From positions 8,742,001-8,806,000 of the forward strand of contig JBAIAC010000007.1 in NCBI GenBank assembly GCA_037349315.1: DNA of 64,000 bases, written 5' to 3'. Position numbers and translations under genes: made by a program. The stretch comes from Chelydra serpentina (taxonomy: Eukaryota > Chordata > Testudines > Chelydridae). A model generated the notes under the pieces. The model was not told the DNA's origin, did no database searches, and saw only the letters and a list, made by a program, of their open reading frames with translations. Shown piece by piece: positions 1 to 10,120 of this stretch (position 1 is its first letter; each line of letters begins with the position of its first letter).

Positions 1-66
1 ACCTGGCCCTCCATACAGTTTCACACCCCAATGTGGCACTCAGGCCAAAAAGTTTGCCCACCCCTG
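1..66 (-). mobile_element. hAT-type DNA transposon terminus, cut by the window edge
   Basis: The segment ends with the reverse complement of CAGGGGTGGGCAAACTTTTT, a terminal motif of a common non-autonomous hAT family in amniotes. Only one end is inside the window, so neither the second inverted repeat nor a target duplication can be tested. The family call is from recognition of the terminus. Confidence 0.5.
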
Positions 67-1293
67 CCCTAGATAGACACAAGGGGCCAGATCCCCAGAT
101 GGCATGAATACACCAGCTTACACCATCAGAGGCTTCTGCTAACCTGCATTAATCCGTTAGCGGCTCTTGTGCTATCCTGATCTCACCTGACTGCTGGACC
201 AACAGCTCTGATCTTTAAACTTGTGCTACCTGTACATTTGCATAAATGTGGGTGCAATTCAATATCGCCAATGAAGCACCAGTAGAAAGAAAAAAAATTA
301 CAGCAGTGATCACATGCATGCAAAAGAACGAATGCCTAATATTTCAGGTAGTGTTTTCAACTGTTTCTTAAGCACTGAAGGGTTATTGATTTGATTTGGA
401 TGATCCCAGTAATTACCAATCAGAGCTTTATCAGAACACACCTTGTTAATGAATACCCACAATATTACATTTGAGCATCACCCTTTGCCCTTTTAAAAAT
501 GAGACAATAGCAACAATTCTCAGCTCTATTTGTTTGTTTCATTTTAATTGTTTTGGTTGTGGCAAACAACATTTGCAGAGATTGGTAGGGATGTAAAATA
601 CAGTGCCTCCCTCCAGGATAAGAGGATTTAAACAATTTGCAGAGACAAGGACATGTACATGTGTACCTGATTAGTTGTAATTTAATCTCTTCTTTTATGA
701 GAAGCTCAGGGAAAACAGAAGAGATCATGCTATCCAGACTGTAGGAGAAATTACCCTCCCCAGTTCCCTGATTTCACTTGCTAGTTAGGTCAGGCAGCAT
801 TTGTTCATCTTCTCACTAATGATTCTTATTTATGTGGATTTTTTTCCTTATCTGCTGCTGCTGACATCTAACATTTACTTCTCCTAATTGTCTTCTACAT
901 GTAAATCTTGGCGAGTCCTCACTACATTTTATATAGAGCAATTTAAAATAATGATGCAGGAATATTTTCCTCACAACCCTTAAGGCTATGTAGGTGGTTC
1001 AACCATTGTTTTAGATTTCTATTTTTACTCTGCAGTTCTCAAAAGCTATACATTATATATAAATAATTTCTGGAAGATTTTGTAACAACGTCCTACATAC
1101 ATTTTTTGCATCTGTTTAACAACAAGCAATTTTCTTGTTAAAAATGGCTCAGACTGATCTAAATTAACCTAGTACATTTCAAATTGATTACTGCATTGAC
1201 TGCTTTCTCAATATACATGAATAAGAGGATTTACCTTCAGGAAATGAAGCCTGGACTAAGAACCATTTTTTCCTACATTCTGCTCTTTATTTT
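67..1293. other. Unassigned AT-rich intergenic or intronic DNA
   Basis: No open frame with recognisable protein similarity, no RNA gene and no clear repeat were found. Short open frames here have unbiased composition and no conserved motif. Confidence 0.5.
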
Positions 1294-1490
1294 ATAGATT
1301 ACATGGCCGGAAGGGACCATTGTGATCATCTAGTCTAACCTCCTGTATAACATAGGCCAGAGAACTTTCCCAAAACAATTCCTAGAGCAAATCTTTCAGA
1401 AAAACATCCAAACTCCACCACAGCCCCTGTAAATTGATCCAATGGCTAATTACCCTCACTGTTAAAAATGTACACCTTATTTCCAGTCTG
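1294..1490 (-). mobile_element. CR1 LINE 3'-end fragment
   Basis: This segment matches the 3' untranslated end of a CR1 subfamily that recurs at 22.7 kb and 38.8 kb. The shared core is the phrase around 'gatcatctagtctaacctcc' followed by 'tgtataac' and 'ggccagagaactt'. The element lies on the minus strand, with its 3' terminus at the left. It is heavily 5'-truncated and carries no coding sequence. Boundaries are approximate. Confidence 0.65.
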
Positions 1491-2416
1491 CCCGGAGCTG
1501 ACAGCAGGAACCCTGCCATATGGAGGGCTAACATCAGGAGCCCTGGCCGCCAGCCATGGATGACTGGTGCCTGGGCTCCCGCTGTCAGCCCCGTGCATTG
1601 ATCACCGTAATATAGGTGCAGCAAAATATTTGGTTATCAAAAAAATTACCAAGCATAACATAATGCTTCAGTGTTTATATTGTTCCAGCACATTTTTCTT
1701 AAACAAATAGTAATTTGGCAAAGCCAAACAAAACCTGCAATTAATAAAGGTCCATTATTACTTTCTTATGATTTTCCATGTCTTGTCCGCAACTCAGCCG
1801 CAATTATTTGGCAATCATCCCATGACTCAATTAGGGCCTTACTCAGAATGCCATTTACAATATGTTTGTACAGCCCCCAACACTCTGAGGCTCTGACCTG
1901 GTCGAGGTCTGAGAACCTCTGGTCTAGAAACTGGGGGGCAGGCCCACAGGCCCTGGGGCAGTGTAGAATGTATTCTGGGCGGGGGGGCATGGGAAGCTTT
2001 AACGGGGGGGTGGATTACTGCACACATTTTACCTATGGCAAAGCTGATTCTCCCAAACATACCAGGTCCTCAGAGGGCGCTGTGCATTTTACTCTAGATG
2101 GCGCTGTGGGTTTTGATGGATGTCTGTTAAACTTGCATTATAAAAAGTCATTATCATCTGTCTGTTAATGCATTTGCTATGATGCGGTGTGCACATTTAA
2201 TTGTAAGCACTGACCACAATCGCAGTCTTCCTTTTGCTCTTATTATAATGGATCGTTGTCTCTGTTTAAATCAATGCCTTACTGTTTTTAATATTTAGTG
2301 AGAGTTGCATGTTGATTTTTTTTTCATCAGTATCTGTTCTTGTGTGGCAGGAAGGGGGATAGACTCCAATCCCCCCTCTTGAATGGGGGGGCGCGATCAA
2401 ATAAGTTTGAAAAGTG
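1491..2416. other. Unassigned DNA with one unrecognised open frame
   Basis: A 165-codon open frame lies on the plus strand at 1671-2168. Its product shows no motif, signal peptide or family resemblance, and the frame crosses G-rich runs near 1980-2010. I treat it as chance. Nothing else is supported here. Confidence 0.4.
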
Positions 2417-2645
2417 GAGGTTACTCACCTGTGCAGTAACTGATGTTCTTCGAGAGAGATTCCTGTGAATGCTCCACTCCAAATGCTCGACTTCAGGTGT
2501 TGATGCGCCCCGGTGCCTTCGCTCTGAATTTTTTACAGCAGTACTCACACGGGCCGCGCACATGCGGTGCCTGCCTCATGCACCGAATATGCCTCAATAA
2601 TGCGCGCATGCGGCCCGGCTCCTCAGTTCCTCCTCTACAACGGAG
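2417..2645 (+). repeat. DIRS inverted terminal repeat, left (element 3' end)
   Basis: This repeat is the inverted counterpart of 6545-6776. Shared stretches include the trio 'gtgctccactcc' (here 'atgctccactcc'), 'caggtgttgatgcgcc', 'tttacagcagtactc' and 'ggtgcctgcctcatg'. Its outermost 38 bp (2417-2454) are repeated inverted at 2711-2748 with 36 of 38 identities. Divergence between the two terminal repeats is substantial, consistent with an old copy. Confidence 0.8.
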
Positions 2646-2710
2646 ACTGCTCCAAACTCCGCAGTAGAGGGGAGGAGGGTGGGTAGAGGAGCACCCACAG
2701 GGACACTCAC

Positions 2711-2790
2711 CTCAAAGAACGTCAGTTACTGCACAGGTGAGTAACCTCCTCTTCGAGAGAGAGATGTCCGTGTGGGTGCTCCACTCCAGG
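2711..2790. repeat. DIRS internal complementary region
   Basis: Positions 2711-2748 are the reverse complement of the outer edge of the left terminal repeat (2417-2454). Positions 2749-2790 match the reverse complement of the outer edge of the right terminal repeat (about 6735-6776), sharing 'gagagatgtcc' and 'ggtgctccactccag'. Two outer edges joined head to tail is what the DIRS replication model predicts for the template used to circularise the cDNA. The region lies between the recombinase and the terminal repeat, its usual place. Confidence 0.8.
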
Positions 2791-2810
2791 TGACTGAAAA
2801 GCAGTATCTC

Positions 2811-3580
2811 TTAAGAAAGTAGGGACTTCAGATCTGGTAAGAAAGCTGTAGACAGCACAGCTCGGCCGATTCGAATGTCGGTCAGGGGTCCCTGAGTAAG
2901 AGCATAATGTTTAGCAAAGGTATGGTCTGAAGCCCAGGTGGCGGCTTTGAAAATATCTGTGAGGTGAATGTTACATAAGAATGCCACAGATGTTCATGCA
3001 GATCTGGTGGAGTGTTCTCTAACAGAAGTTGGAGGATTCATCTTCTTTAGTTGGTAGCATCGGCAGATGCAGTCTACTATCCAATTGGATATTCTCTGGG
3101 TAGAGATGGATTTGCCATTGGATCGTTCTGTGATGGAAATGAAAAGTTTAGGGGAAGCCCTAAAGGGCGTAGTCCTATCCAAATAAAAGGACAATGCTCT
3201 GCGCATGTCAAGTGTGTGCATTGCTGATTCAAAAGTGTTCGCATGCGGTTTAGCAAAGAAGGTTGGTAGATGGATAGGTTCATTGAGGTGAAAGGAGGAA
3301 TGCACCTTCGGGAGAAATTTAGGATGCGTTCGGAGCGTGACCTTGTCCTTAAAAAATATAGTGTATGATGGGTCAGCCGTAAGCGCTCCAAGTTCTCCTA
3401 CATGTCTGGCCGATGTAATGGCAACTAGAAATGCAGTTTTCATGGATAGATGAAGAAGGGAGCATGTTGCAAGTGGAGGGGGTTGGGACGGTGCCGATGT
3501 TGTGGGGCATCGTCGTTGATGCCTGGGTCTTTGGTGCTGGTGCTGCTTGTGGTCATATGGCTTCTGTTGTTGTGTGTAGG
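2811..3580 (-). pseudogene. DIRS tyrosine recombinase, catalytic domain (broken)
   Basis: One reading frame runs from about 3580 to a TAA at 2811-2813, broken by a single TGA at 2994-2996. It shows the tyrosine-recombinase layout: a box with ITSARHVGEL (first catalytic Arg region, where the family normally has Arg-Arg; here the second is His), the H-x-x-R box as HSTR just before the stop, and the catalytic tyrosine in KHYALT downstream. In a live element this enzyme would insert the circular cDNA by site-specific recombination instead of using an integrase or endonuclease. The N-terminal part is missing: the frame starts in a Gln/His/Arg-rich stretch (about 3490-3580) that resembles a gag tail, and joins the recombinase core in frame. 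It is non-functional. Confidence 0.8.
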
Positions 3581-3598
3581 CCGGGTATCATGAATATT

Positions 3599-4682
3599 GA
3601 ACATAAGAACGGCCATACTGGGTCAGACCAAAGGTCCATCAAGCCCAGTATCCTGTCCTCTAACAGTGGCCAATGGCAGGTGCCCCAAAGAGAATGAACA
3701 GACAGGTTATCATCATGTGATCCATGCCCTCTCACCCAATCCCAGCTTCTGGCAGACAGGCTACGGACACCATTCCTGCCCATCCTGGCTAATAGATTCA
3801 TGGACGATAGGTCCATCAATTGCTATCTAGCTCCCTTTTGAACCCCGTTATAGTACTGGACCTCACAACACCCTTTGGCAAGGAGTTCCAGAGGTTGACA
3901 GTGCGTTGTGTGAAAAAATACTTTCTTGTTTTCTTGTTTGTTTTAAACCTACTACCTATTAATTTCATTTGGTGGCCCCTTGTTCTTGTATTATGAGATG
4001 GAGTAAATAACACTTCCTTATCTACTTTCTCTATACCACTCATGATTTTATAGACCTCTATCATATCCCCCCTTAGTCGCCTCTTTTCCAAGCTGAAAAG
4101 TCCCAGTCTTATTAATCTCTCCTCATACGGAAGCAATTCTATTCCCCTAATAATTTTTGTTGCCCTTTTCCAATTCCAATATATCTTTTTTGAGATGGGG
4201 CAACCACATCTGCACACGGTATTCAAGATGTGGGCATACCATGGATTTATATAGAGGCAATATGATATTTTCTGTCTTATTATCTAGCTCTTTCTTGATG
4301 ATTCCCAACATTCTGTTCACTTTTTTGACTGCCGCTTCACATTGAGTGGATGATTTCAGAGAACTATCCACAATGACTCCAAGATCTCTTTCTTGAGTGG
4401 TAACAGCTAATTTAGACCCCGTCATTGTATATGTATAGTTAGGATTATGTTTTCCAATGTGCATTACTTTGCATTTATCAACATTAAATTTCATCTGCCA
4501 TTTTGTTGCCCAGTCACCCAGTTTTGTGAGATCCTTTTGTAGCTCTTTGCAGTCTGACTGGGACTTAACTATCCTGAGCAGTTTTGTATCATCTGCAAAT
4601 TTTGCTACCTCACTGTCTACCCCCTTTTCCAGATCATTTATGAATATGTTAAATAGGACTGGGCCTAGTACAGATCCCATCT
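3599..4682 (-). mobile_element. CR1 LINE, 5'-truncated, inserted in the DIRS gag region
   Basis: The element's 3' end lies at about 3599-3610, where the plus strand reads gaacataagaac (the usual CR1 end in this subfamily), and its 5' truncation point is near 4677-4683. On either side the sequence is DIRS: gag codons ending in EDLPFDSK on the right, and the Gln/His-rich stretch on the left. The subfamily differs from that of the long CR1 at 15-20 kb and matches the tails at 49.7 kb and 55.3 kb. CR1 elements usually make no target duplication and none is visible. Confidence 0.85.
3816..4677 (-). pseudogene. CR1 ORF2 C-terminal part: RT palm to C-terminus (frameshifted)
   Basis: The translated minus strand begins at the RT motif [15 protein letters not shown], followed by the catalytic box KFADDTKL, the thumb-region signatures KCKVMHIGK and ERDLGVIVD, and the tail [19 protein letters not shown] frameshift near 4160-4190 moves the frame between the thumb and the tail, so two open pieces (to about 4147, then 4226 to 3816) make up one ancestral ORF. 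The endonuclease and N-terminal RT are absent through 5' truncation. It is non-functional. Confidence 0.85.
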
Positions 4683-6395
4683 TGCTATCAAAGGGGAGAT
4701 CCTCCATGGGTTTTGTATCTCGTGTGTGAAAGAAGAAGAGGTAAACCATGAAGCCCGACGCATCACTACGGCCATCACGGTGGACCTGGCAGCTATGTCC
4801 GCAATATCGAGGGCAGCCTGCAATGCTGTGCGGGAAATAATCTGCCCTTCAGAGACTACTGCTTTGAATTGTTGTCTTTTGTCCTCTGTGATGTCATTAA
4901 TAAAGTCCAAGAGTTTCCCGTAATTTCTGTGATCATATTTGGCCAGTAGGGCCGCGTAGTTTGCTACGCTAAATTGTAGCATGGATGATGCCTAAACTTT
5001 GCGGCCGAGTAGGTCCATTCTTTGGCTGTCCTTGTCAGAGGGAATAGACGAGAAATGCTGCTGTTTGTTCTTTTAGCTGGATTCTTCTACTACCAGTGAA
5101 TTTGGTGGTGGGTGCGTGAAAAGGAATTCTGAGCCCCTGGAGGGGACATAGTGTTTCCAGTCTGCCCTTTTGCAGGTAGGGGGTATAGTAGCTGGGGTTT
5201 GCCAGATATTCTTGGCAGGGTCCATAATGGCTCCATTAATAAGTAGGGCGATTTTGGAGGAGGTCAAAGGTTGTAATATGTCGGTCAGCTCATTCTGAGT
5301 GTCTGACACCTCCTCCAGAGTGATCTTGAGCTCATTAGCCACTCTTTTGAAGAGGTCCTGAAAATGAGTAAAATTATTCGTTGTTGTTGGGGGTGGGGCA
5401 TCTTCTGGTGAGGTGGATGAATTATTATTATTCGGAGAGGGTTCAGGTGCTTCCTCGTCTGCGTGCACTGTTGCAGGTTGCTCCTGTCCATCCGTCGCAG
5501 AAGTGTGGATGGGTACAGGAGGAGATCTAATGTTGCCTCTGCGTGGGCTGTACCAGCTACTGTGGTGCCTGCTGAATGACCCCCCCGGGGAAGGGCATGG
5601 GTGGTCCCATCCACGGGTGTCCATACTAGAATGGTAAATCCCTGGAATATGAGGACCTTGGCCTCCTTGGTCCCACGCTAGCAGGAGTGTGAAGGGGGGA
5701 GGAATGGTATGGGGAAAAAACTCCCTCCACTTTGTCGTCCTCATCACTAGAAAAGTGAGAGGGAATAGGGGATAGTTGTTGGTGCCGTGCCGATGATCCT
5801 GGTGACAGATTGGTACCAATAATGGGGAATCTGGAGTGGGTGAGATTACCAAATCACTGGAATGAATAAATTGTGGTGCCAAGGTAGAAGGAACTGGAAT
5901 ATATAGTGCTGGGTGCGGCAGCGGTGCCATAGGGTCAGCCGATGCCGATTGGTGCGGCGCCATATGTGGAGTCATAGGTGGTTGAGGTGTCGGTGCCAGG
6001 TCAGCAACCATACTTGTGTGTGGCAGCTGAGTAGGCACCGAGCCCTTTGCTGTGCTGTGCGGTGCCATATTAGAAGAGGCAGGCAACTTTAAGCCCAGAG
6101 CCTCGTTTGGATGTTGGCCGGTCTCTGTGAGGTGATGAAGCTGGCCGTTTTTTTGTTGTTTTCTTGTTGGCTCCTGACCTGGGTCAGAGGCAGGTCTGAG
6201 GGACTTCTCCATTAGAATTAACTTGAGTCTCAGGTCTCTGTCCTTTCATACCCTAGCCTTCAATTTACTGCAGTGGGCACATTTTGGGGGGACGTGGGAC
6301 TTCCCCAAACAGTGAACGCATATTGACTGGCCATCCGAGATAGGGATGGCCTCTGTGCACGTAATGCATCTCTTAAAACCTGGCGAGCCAGGCAT
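4683..6395 (-). pseudogene. DIRS gag-like ORF1 (broken)
   Basis: The likely start is the ATG at 6393-6395, which opens a Cys/His-rich domain: C10-x2-C13, C26-x2-C29, H34 and C39-x2-C42, a zinc-binding arrangement like the N-termini of DIRS gag proteins. In-frame stops lie at 6246-6248 (codon 50), 5073-5075 and 4992-4994, and the frame shifts near 4710-4740. The middle (5500-6150) is Pro/His/Ser-rich and low complexity. The C-terminal half carries the conserved pieces DLFKRVANELKITLEEV, GSEFLFTHPPPNSLVVE and FSVANYAALLAKYDHRNYGK, ending at EDLPFDSK where a CR1 has inserted. A gag protein of this type is thought to bind the element's RNA. It is non-functional. Confidence 0.75.
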
Positions 6396-6544
6396 AGTAT
6401 AAACTGTCTAACTGACAGAAAAAAAACACTGGGAAGGAAAAAAAAAATCTTTTAGGAGAAGAATGGGGAAATGAAACTTATCTGACTAAAAAAAACCTAG
6501 ATAAACTGTATAAACAACTAACTAACTATCTAAAGCAAGAAATA

Positions 6545-6776
6545 ATTGAGTGAGACTACTGAGCTCTGTCTCAGGCCGGGGATGGTAGAGAAGGAACTGA
6601 GGAGCCCGGGCCACGCGCACGTTATTGAGGCACATTCGGTCCATGAGGCAGGCACCGTGCGTGCGAGTACTGCTGTAAAAATCTCTGAGTGAAGGCGCAG
6701 GGGTGCACCAACACCTAGAATGGAGCACCTGGAGTGGAGCACCCCCCGGGACATCTCTCAAAGAAGTACCACTGCT
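6545..6776 (-). repeat. DIRS inverted terminal repeat, right (element 5' end)
   Basis: Its reverse complement aligns with 2417-2645: ggtgctccactccagg, taggtgttggtgcacc, ttttacagcagtactcgcac and ggtgcctgcctcatgg appear in the same order. The gag-like ORF begins about 150 bp inside it. The outer boundary at about 6776 is set by similarity to the internal complementary region. Confidence 0.75.
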
Positions 6777-6836
6777 CTAGACACTACTGTAAAATAAATG
6801 TTAAATAAGGGTAACAATTACATAGGCAAGTATCAG

Positions 6837-6930
6837 AGGGGTAGCCGTGTTAGTCTGGATCTGCAGAAGTGACAAAGGGTCCTGTGGCTCTGTTAGTCTA
6901 TAAGGTGCCACAGGACCCTTTGTCGCAATT
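6837..6930. mobile_element. Penelope-like element terminus with short fold-back
   Basis: The start, 'gaggggtagccgtgttagtc', is the terminal phrase of a Penelope-like family common in turtles; its complement recurs at 23.1 kb. Positions 6870-6888 and 6907-6926 form an inverted repeat around 'gacaaagggtcctgtggc', so the terminal piece is duplicated head to head. The family name is from recognition and not from an RT domain, which is absent here. Confidence 0.5.
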
Positions 6931-9425
6931 ACATAGGCAAGACTCCCACTGGTGTTAACAGGAACGGTGTCTAAAAGGCACTGTAGGATTTGGGCCTATT
7001 ATGTAATGAAGAATGTCTGTAGTAAATTGATAATATTTATATATATGTTTTTTCTTTTATAAAGCATATTCTTTGCACAACATATTGGAACAGCTGCTTT
7101 GGAGCCTGCCAAGTCTACAGCACAATTATGCAGTCAGCAGCCTTTACGCATAAATCCTCAAAAATATGTGGAAACATTCTGCCGCACTTTCACATTAGCT
7201 AATTTTTAAATGGTGATAGTTGGGCCATTTTTAATAAGAGCAATGAGATAATAAATTTAAGACCCTGTCATTTTGTTTCAAGCTAAGATGCTCTTGTACT
7301 ATACATTTACCCCAAAGCGATTCAGATTGCTAGCTAGTGTGTTTGGGTGGGGGATGGGGTTATTATTGGTCTTTGTTAAAGGCAAGTATGTATATGTTAT
7401 ATTCATGCATCCTGACACAATGTGGATAGGACACATTTTATAAATGCAATAATAAATGCGTTAATTAGTAAAATAAAGAACCGATAAATATTCTATGCAA
7501 AAGCTCTGTCCAGAAATCCATGACTTTTCTACCAACTCTCCGCTTTGTCACTTGACATGCTGCATAACGTTCTATGCAGTGGTAAATGCCAATTACAGTA
7601 CAACTGTCCTGCTAAAGAGATAGTGGAGAAAGAATGAAGAGATTCGGAGGATAGCCAGAGTTCATCAGAAATAATGTTCACCATGAATGCCAGCCAACAA
7701 TGCATCCGTAGCACTTTGCTCCTTCTGTTATTTGTCATTTTCTCCATTTTGATTATCATTCTCGATACTAGTTCATTTTAATCCCCCTTTCTCCCTCCTC
7801 CTTTTTTTATGCAAGTCTAAATTGCACCTGTCAAACAATCTCCACTACTCATCCCGTAAACTTGTCTCTTTCCTCTCCCCATCAAAGACTGGAGAACCTA
7901 CTTTTCCACGATACGCTGTCTTCAGCATTGTTCCTGGCTAGTGCTGACATCTCTGGATTAAAATCATCCCATGTTTCTTCCACTGTATGCCTCACTATGT
8001 CAGAAATGTCATCTGTAATAAGCACAAGACACAAAGGATCTACCACGCTATTGTATGGAAACGTGGAAACTGACAGTGGGTCAAGAGTGATTGTTGACAT
8101 AAAGGGACTCCATGAGTAAATTTGGCAGCTGTCAGTATCAGTGTGAGACAGGCTAACAGCTTGTTGCGGGGTTTGGGCTGATTATTATTTATTTTTATTA
8201 AAATTTTTACTTGGCAAATTTTCTACATGGACACAGAGTTCCTGTCAAAATAAGTTGAACACTGGATAGCAGGCAGTCGCTTTAGGCAAGATACCTAAAC
8301 ATCACTCTCATACTGACAAACACCACCTGATCTTTATGCCTGTTAAAATATAATGAGAAATTTGTAATCACACCTTTAAACTACCAGACCTGGATTTGTA
8401 TGTACAGAACAGTATTTCCAGCTCCCAGTTTTAAGACTCTCATTTTCTGTTCATGCTAAAACACAAAGTTGTTTATATTAAATGGAGTTAATCTGTTTCG
8501 ATCGACTAATTTTGTTTTCAATTTTTCAAATTTGCCATTCTTTCTAGTGTATCATCTAAACTTGCTTATTCCGTCTTTCCTTCTTAAATTAATTGTTCAA
8601 TTTTATATCATAATACAGTTCATAAGATAAGAACAGATTTTGTGACAGTTAGACAATTGACTACAGTAATCTTCATACAACATAGGGCATGTATGCCCCG
8701 GGACATAAGAAAAAACATATCACACTGTGTCATTTGTAAAATATGTGCCGCAAAATACCTGTGATGTGCAATGCAGTCAAAATAATATTGCTTTTGTTTT
8801 GCGGTTCCTGATTTTTCTATTTTAATTCTTCGGCCTGAACTCTGCACAAGCAGTTTTTGCGCTTAATTATCTGGGTGTTTTTTAGAGGGAAATAAGATTA
8901 ATGTACTTAATAAAGTTAATATGAAAATGCTCCCAGTTTGGTTTTGGAGTTCATATCAAAATGCATTTCAAAATAGTTCAGCTTTGTAAAGTGACTGCAA
9001 ACATAGTCTAATGGAGTTGCAGGTTTATTGTATCTCACTGGTCTTCATTTACAAGTTAAAAATAGGTTTTTCTCTAACTGCCAGCCCTGCAAACTCAACC
9101 TGTGCTCTGAGAGGGGAGTTAAATTCTTTCTGTCTCACTTAGCAGCACTGGGGCTTCGCTTCGGCAAAGCATGTGAGCACGTGATTAACTTAAATCATAT
9201 CCGTAAGTCCCATTAAAGTTAATGCTTAAGTGCACTGCTGAATAGGGATGGACAGGTTCCACAAGGCAAATTAGACCCAGAGTGACACCTATGTAATTCC
9301 ACTGCTTTCAGTGATGGTCCATAGGCATGACTGAATTTAGCCAATAGTTCTTTTGACGTACAAAATGGAATAGAACCTGCAGCTTATGCCATCTTTGTTT
9401 TGTTCATGCTGCAGGAAACTTTATA
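6931..9425. other. Unassigned AT-rich DNA
   Basis: About 2.5 kb without a recognisable gene. The longest open frames (85 codons at 7862-8119, 75 codons at 8620-8847 on the minus strand) show no motif. Around 9195-9330 there are short pieces of a palindromic MITE family with 'cattaaagttaatgctt'-like text. Nothing else is supported. Confidence 0.45.
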
Positions 9426-9433
9426 TTTGTCAC

Positions 9434-9595
9434 CACTATTTCTTCTAAGCTGTGCGTGTGTGCGCGCACACACAGGTCCTAAACCCCGCGCACACGGCGA
9501 AACACCGTGCGCACAAAAATTTGCACAGAAGCACAATAATTGCATAGAAGAAATTTTTTGTGCACACGGCCTGTCAAAAATTAGAGGGAACATTG
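9434..9595. mobile_element. hAT-type MITE with a perfect 8-bp target duplication
   Basis: The direct repeat tttgtcac lies on both sides (9426-9433 and 9596-9603). The ends are imperfect inverted repeats: CACTATTTCTTCTAA at the left against CAATGTTCCCTCTAA read inward from the right, 11 of 15 identical. An 8-bp duplication and C-A start fit the hAT superfamily. The interior is rich in alternating purine/pyrimidine text (gtgcgtgtgtgcgcgcacac). It has no coding capacity. Confidence 0.8.
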
Positions 9596-9879
9596 TTTGT
9601 CACTAAAGTAAAGACGTGATTTTGAATACACACAAGGAGGAGGTCTCCTGAGAAGATGGGGGACATTTTTACAAAGGGCCAGACTTTTAAAGGTATTTAG
9701 GCATGTAAAGATACAGATGGGTGCTGAGTGGGATTTTCAAATGCACCGAATATGAAAATACTACTTTTCAGAGTGGTGTCACACTTTAGCTATTAATTAC
9801 CAGGCACTTGCTATAACAGATGCAGAAAAGGAAAAATATCAGGAGAAAATAAATATTGCAAACTATACAAGAGTTTGGA

Positions 9880-10120
9880 CCTGGCTTTAGAGATTAGGTA
9901 AATCTTATGGCCTGTGTTATACAGGAGGTCAGACTCAGTGATTCTCAACCTATTTACCATTGTGGGCCACATCCAATACTACCTGCATAGCCCTGAGGAT
10001 GCCACAAGGGCCGCAACTGTGTGCTGACTGGGCTGCAAACGGCCCATGAGTGGGTTGAGAACCTCTTGGCTGGATGATCACAACGCTCCCTTTCAGATTT
10101 ATAGTCTTTGAATCAATTAC
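9880..10120 (+). mobile_element. CR1 LINE 3'-end fragment split by a hAT element
   Basis: The left half reads 'cctgtgttatacaggaggtc' and 'agact', and the right half (from about 10068) continues 'ggatgatcacaacgctccc' and 'atagtctttgaatc'. Joined, this is the CR1 3' tail seen in the opposite orientation at 1.3 kb. The insert between the halves is at 9936-10067. Both ends are approximate. Confidence 0.65.
9936..10067. mobile_element. Small hAT-type MITE inside a CR1 tail
   Basis: The left end is CAGTGATTCTCAACC and the right end 'ggttgagaacctctt', inverted copies of the common hAT terminus CAGTGGTTCTCAACC. The interior has the phrases 'gtgggccacatccaatac' and 'gggctgcaaacggccc' typical of this family. 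The flanking octamers no longer match well, so the target duplication is not demonstrable. Confidence 0.65.

Larger units (their letters stand above)
2417..6776 (-). mobile_element. DIRS-type tyrosine-recombinase retrotransposon, internally deleted and interrupted by a CR1
   Basis: The element reads on the minus strand: right inverted terminal repeat (6545-6776), gag-like ORF with a zinc-binding N-terminus (from 6395), tyrosine recombinase (to 2811), internal complementary region (2711-2790) and left inverted terminal repeat (2417-2645). This order and the inverted-repeat/ICR arrangement are diagnostic of the DIRS order. Reverse transcriptase, RNase H and methyltransferase domains are not present, so this is an internally deleted derivative. 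A 1.1-kb CR1 sits inside the gag part (3599-4682). Without it the element is about 3.3 kb, against roughly 5-6 kb for complete DIRS elements. Several stop codons show it is dead. No target duplication is expected for this order. Confidence 0.85.

Noticed and set aside
1671..2168. 165-codon plus-strand open frame
   Set aside because: No motif, no codon or composition signal, overlapped by minus-strand frames of similar length, and crossing G-runs. It is consistent with chance.
2994..3443. The 149-codon minus-strand frame taken as a standalone host gene
   Set aside because: It is the middle of a DIRS tyrosine recombinase; the frame continues on both sides of its apparent start and stop and lies between DIRS repeats.
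5073..6212. The 379-codon Pro-rich frame as a host structural or signalling protein
   Set aside because: Its C-terminal half and the zinc-binding segment upstream in the same frame identify it as a DIRS gag-like ORF, and the frame has stops on either side.
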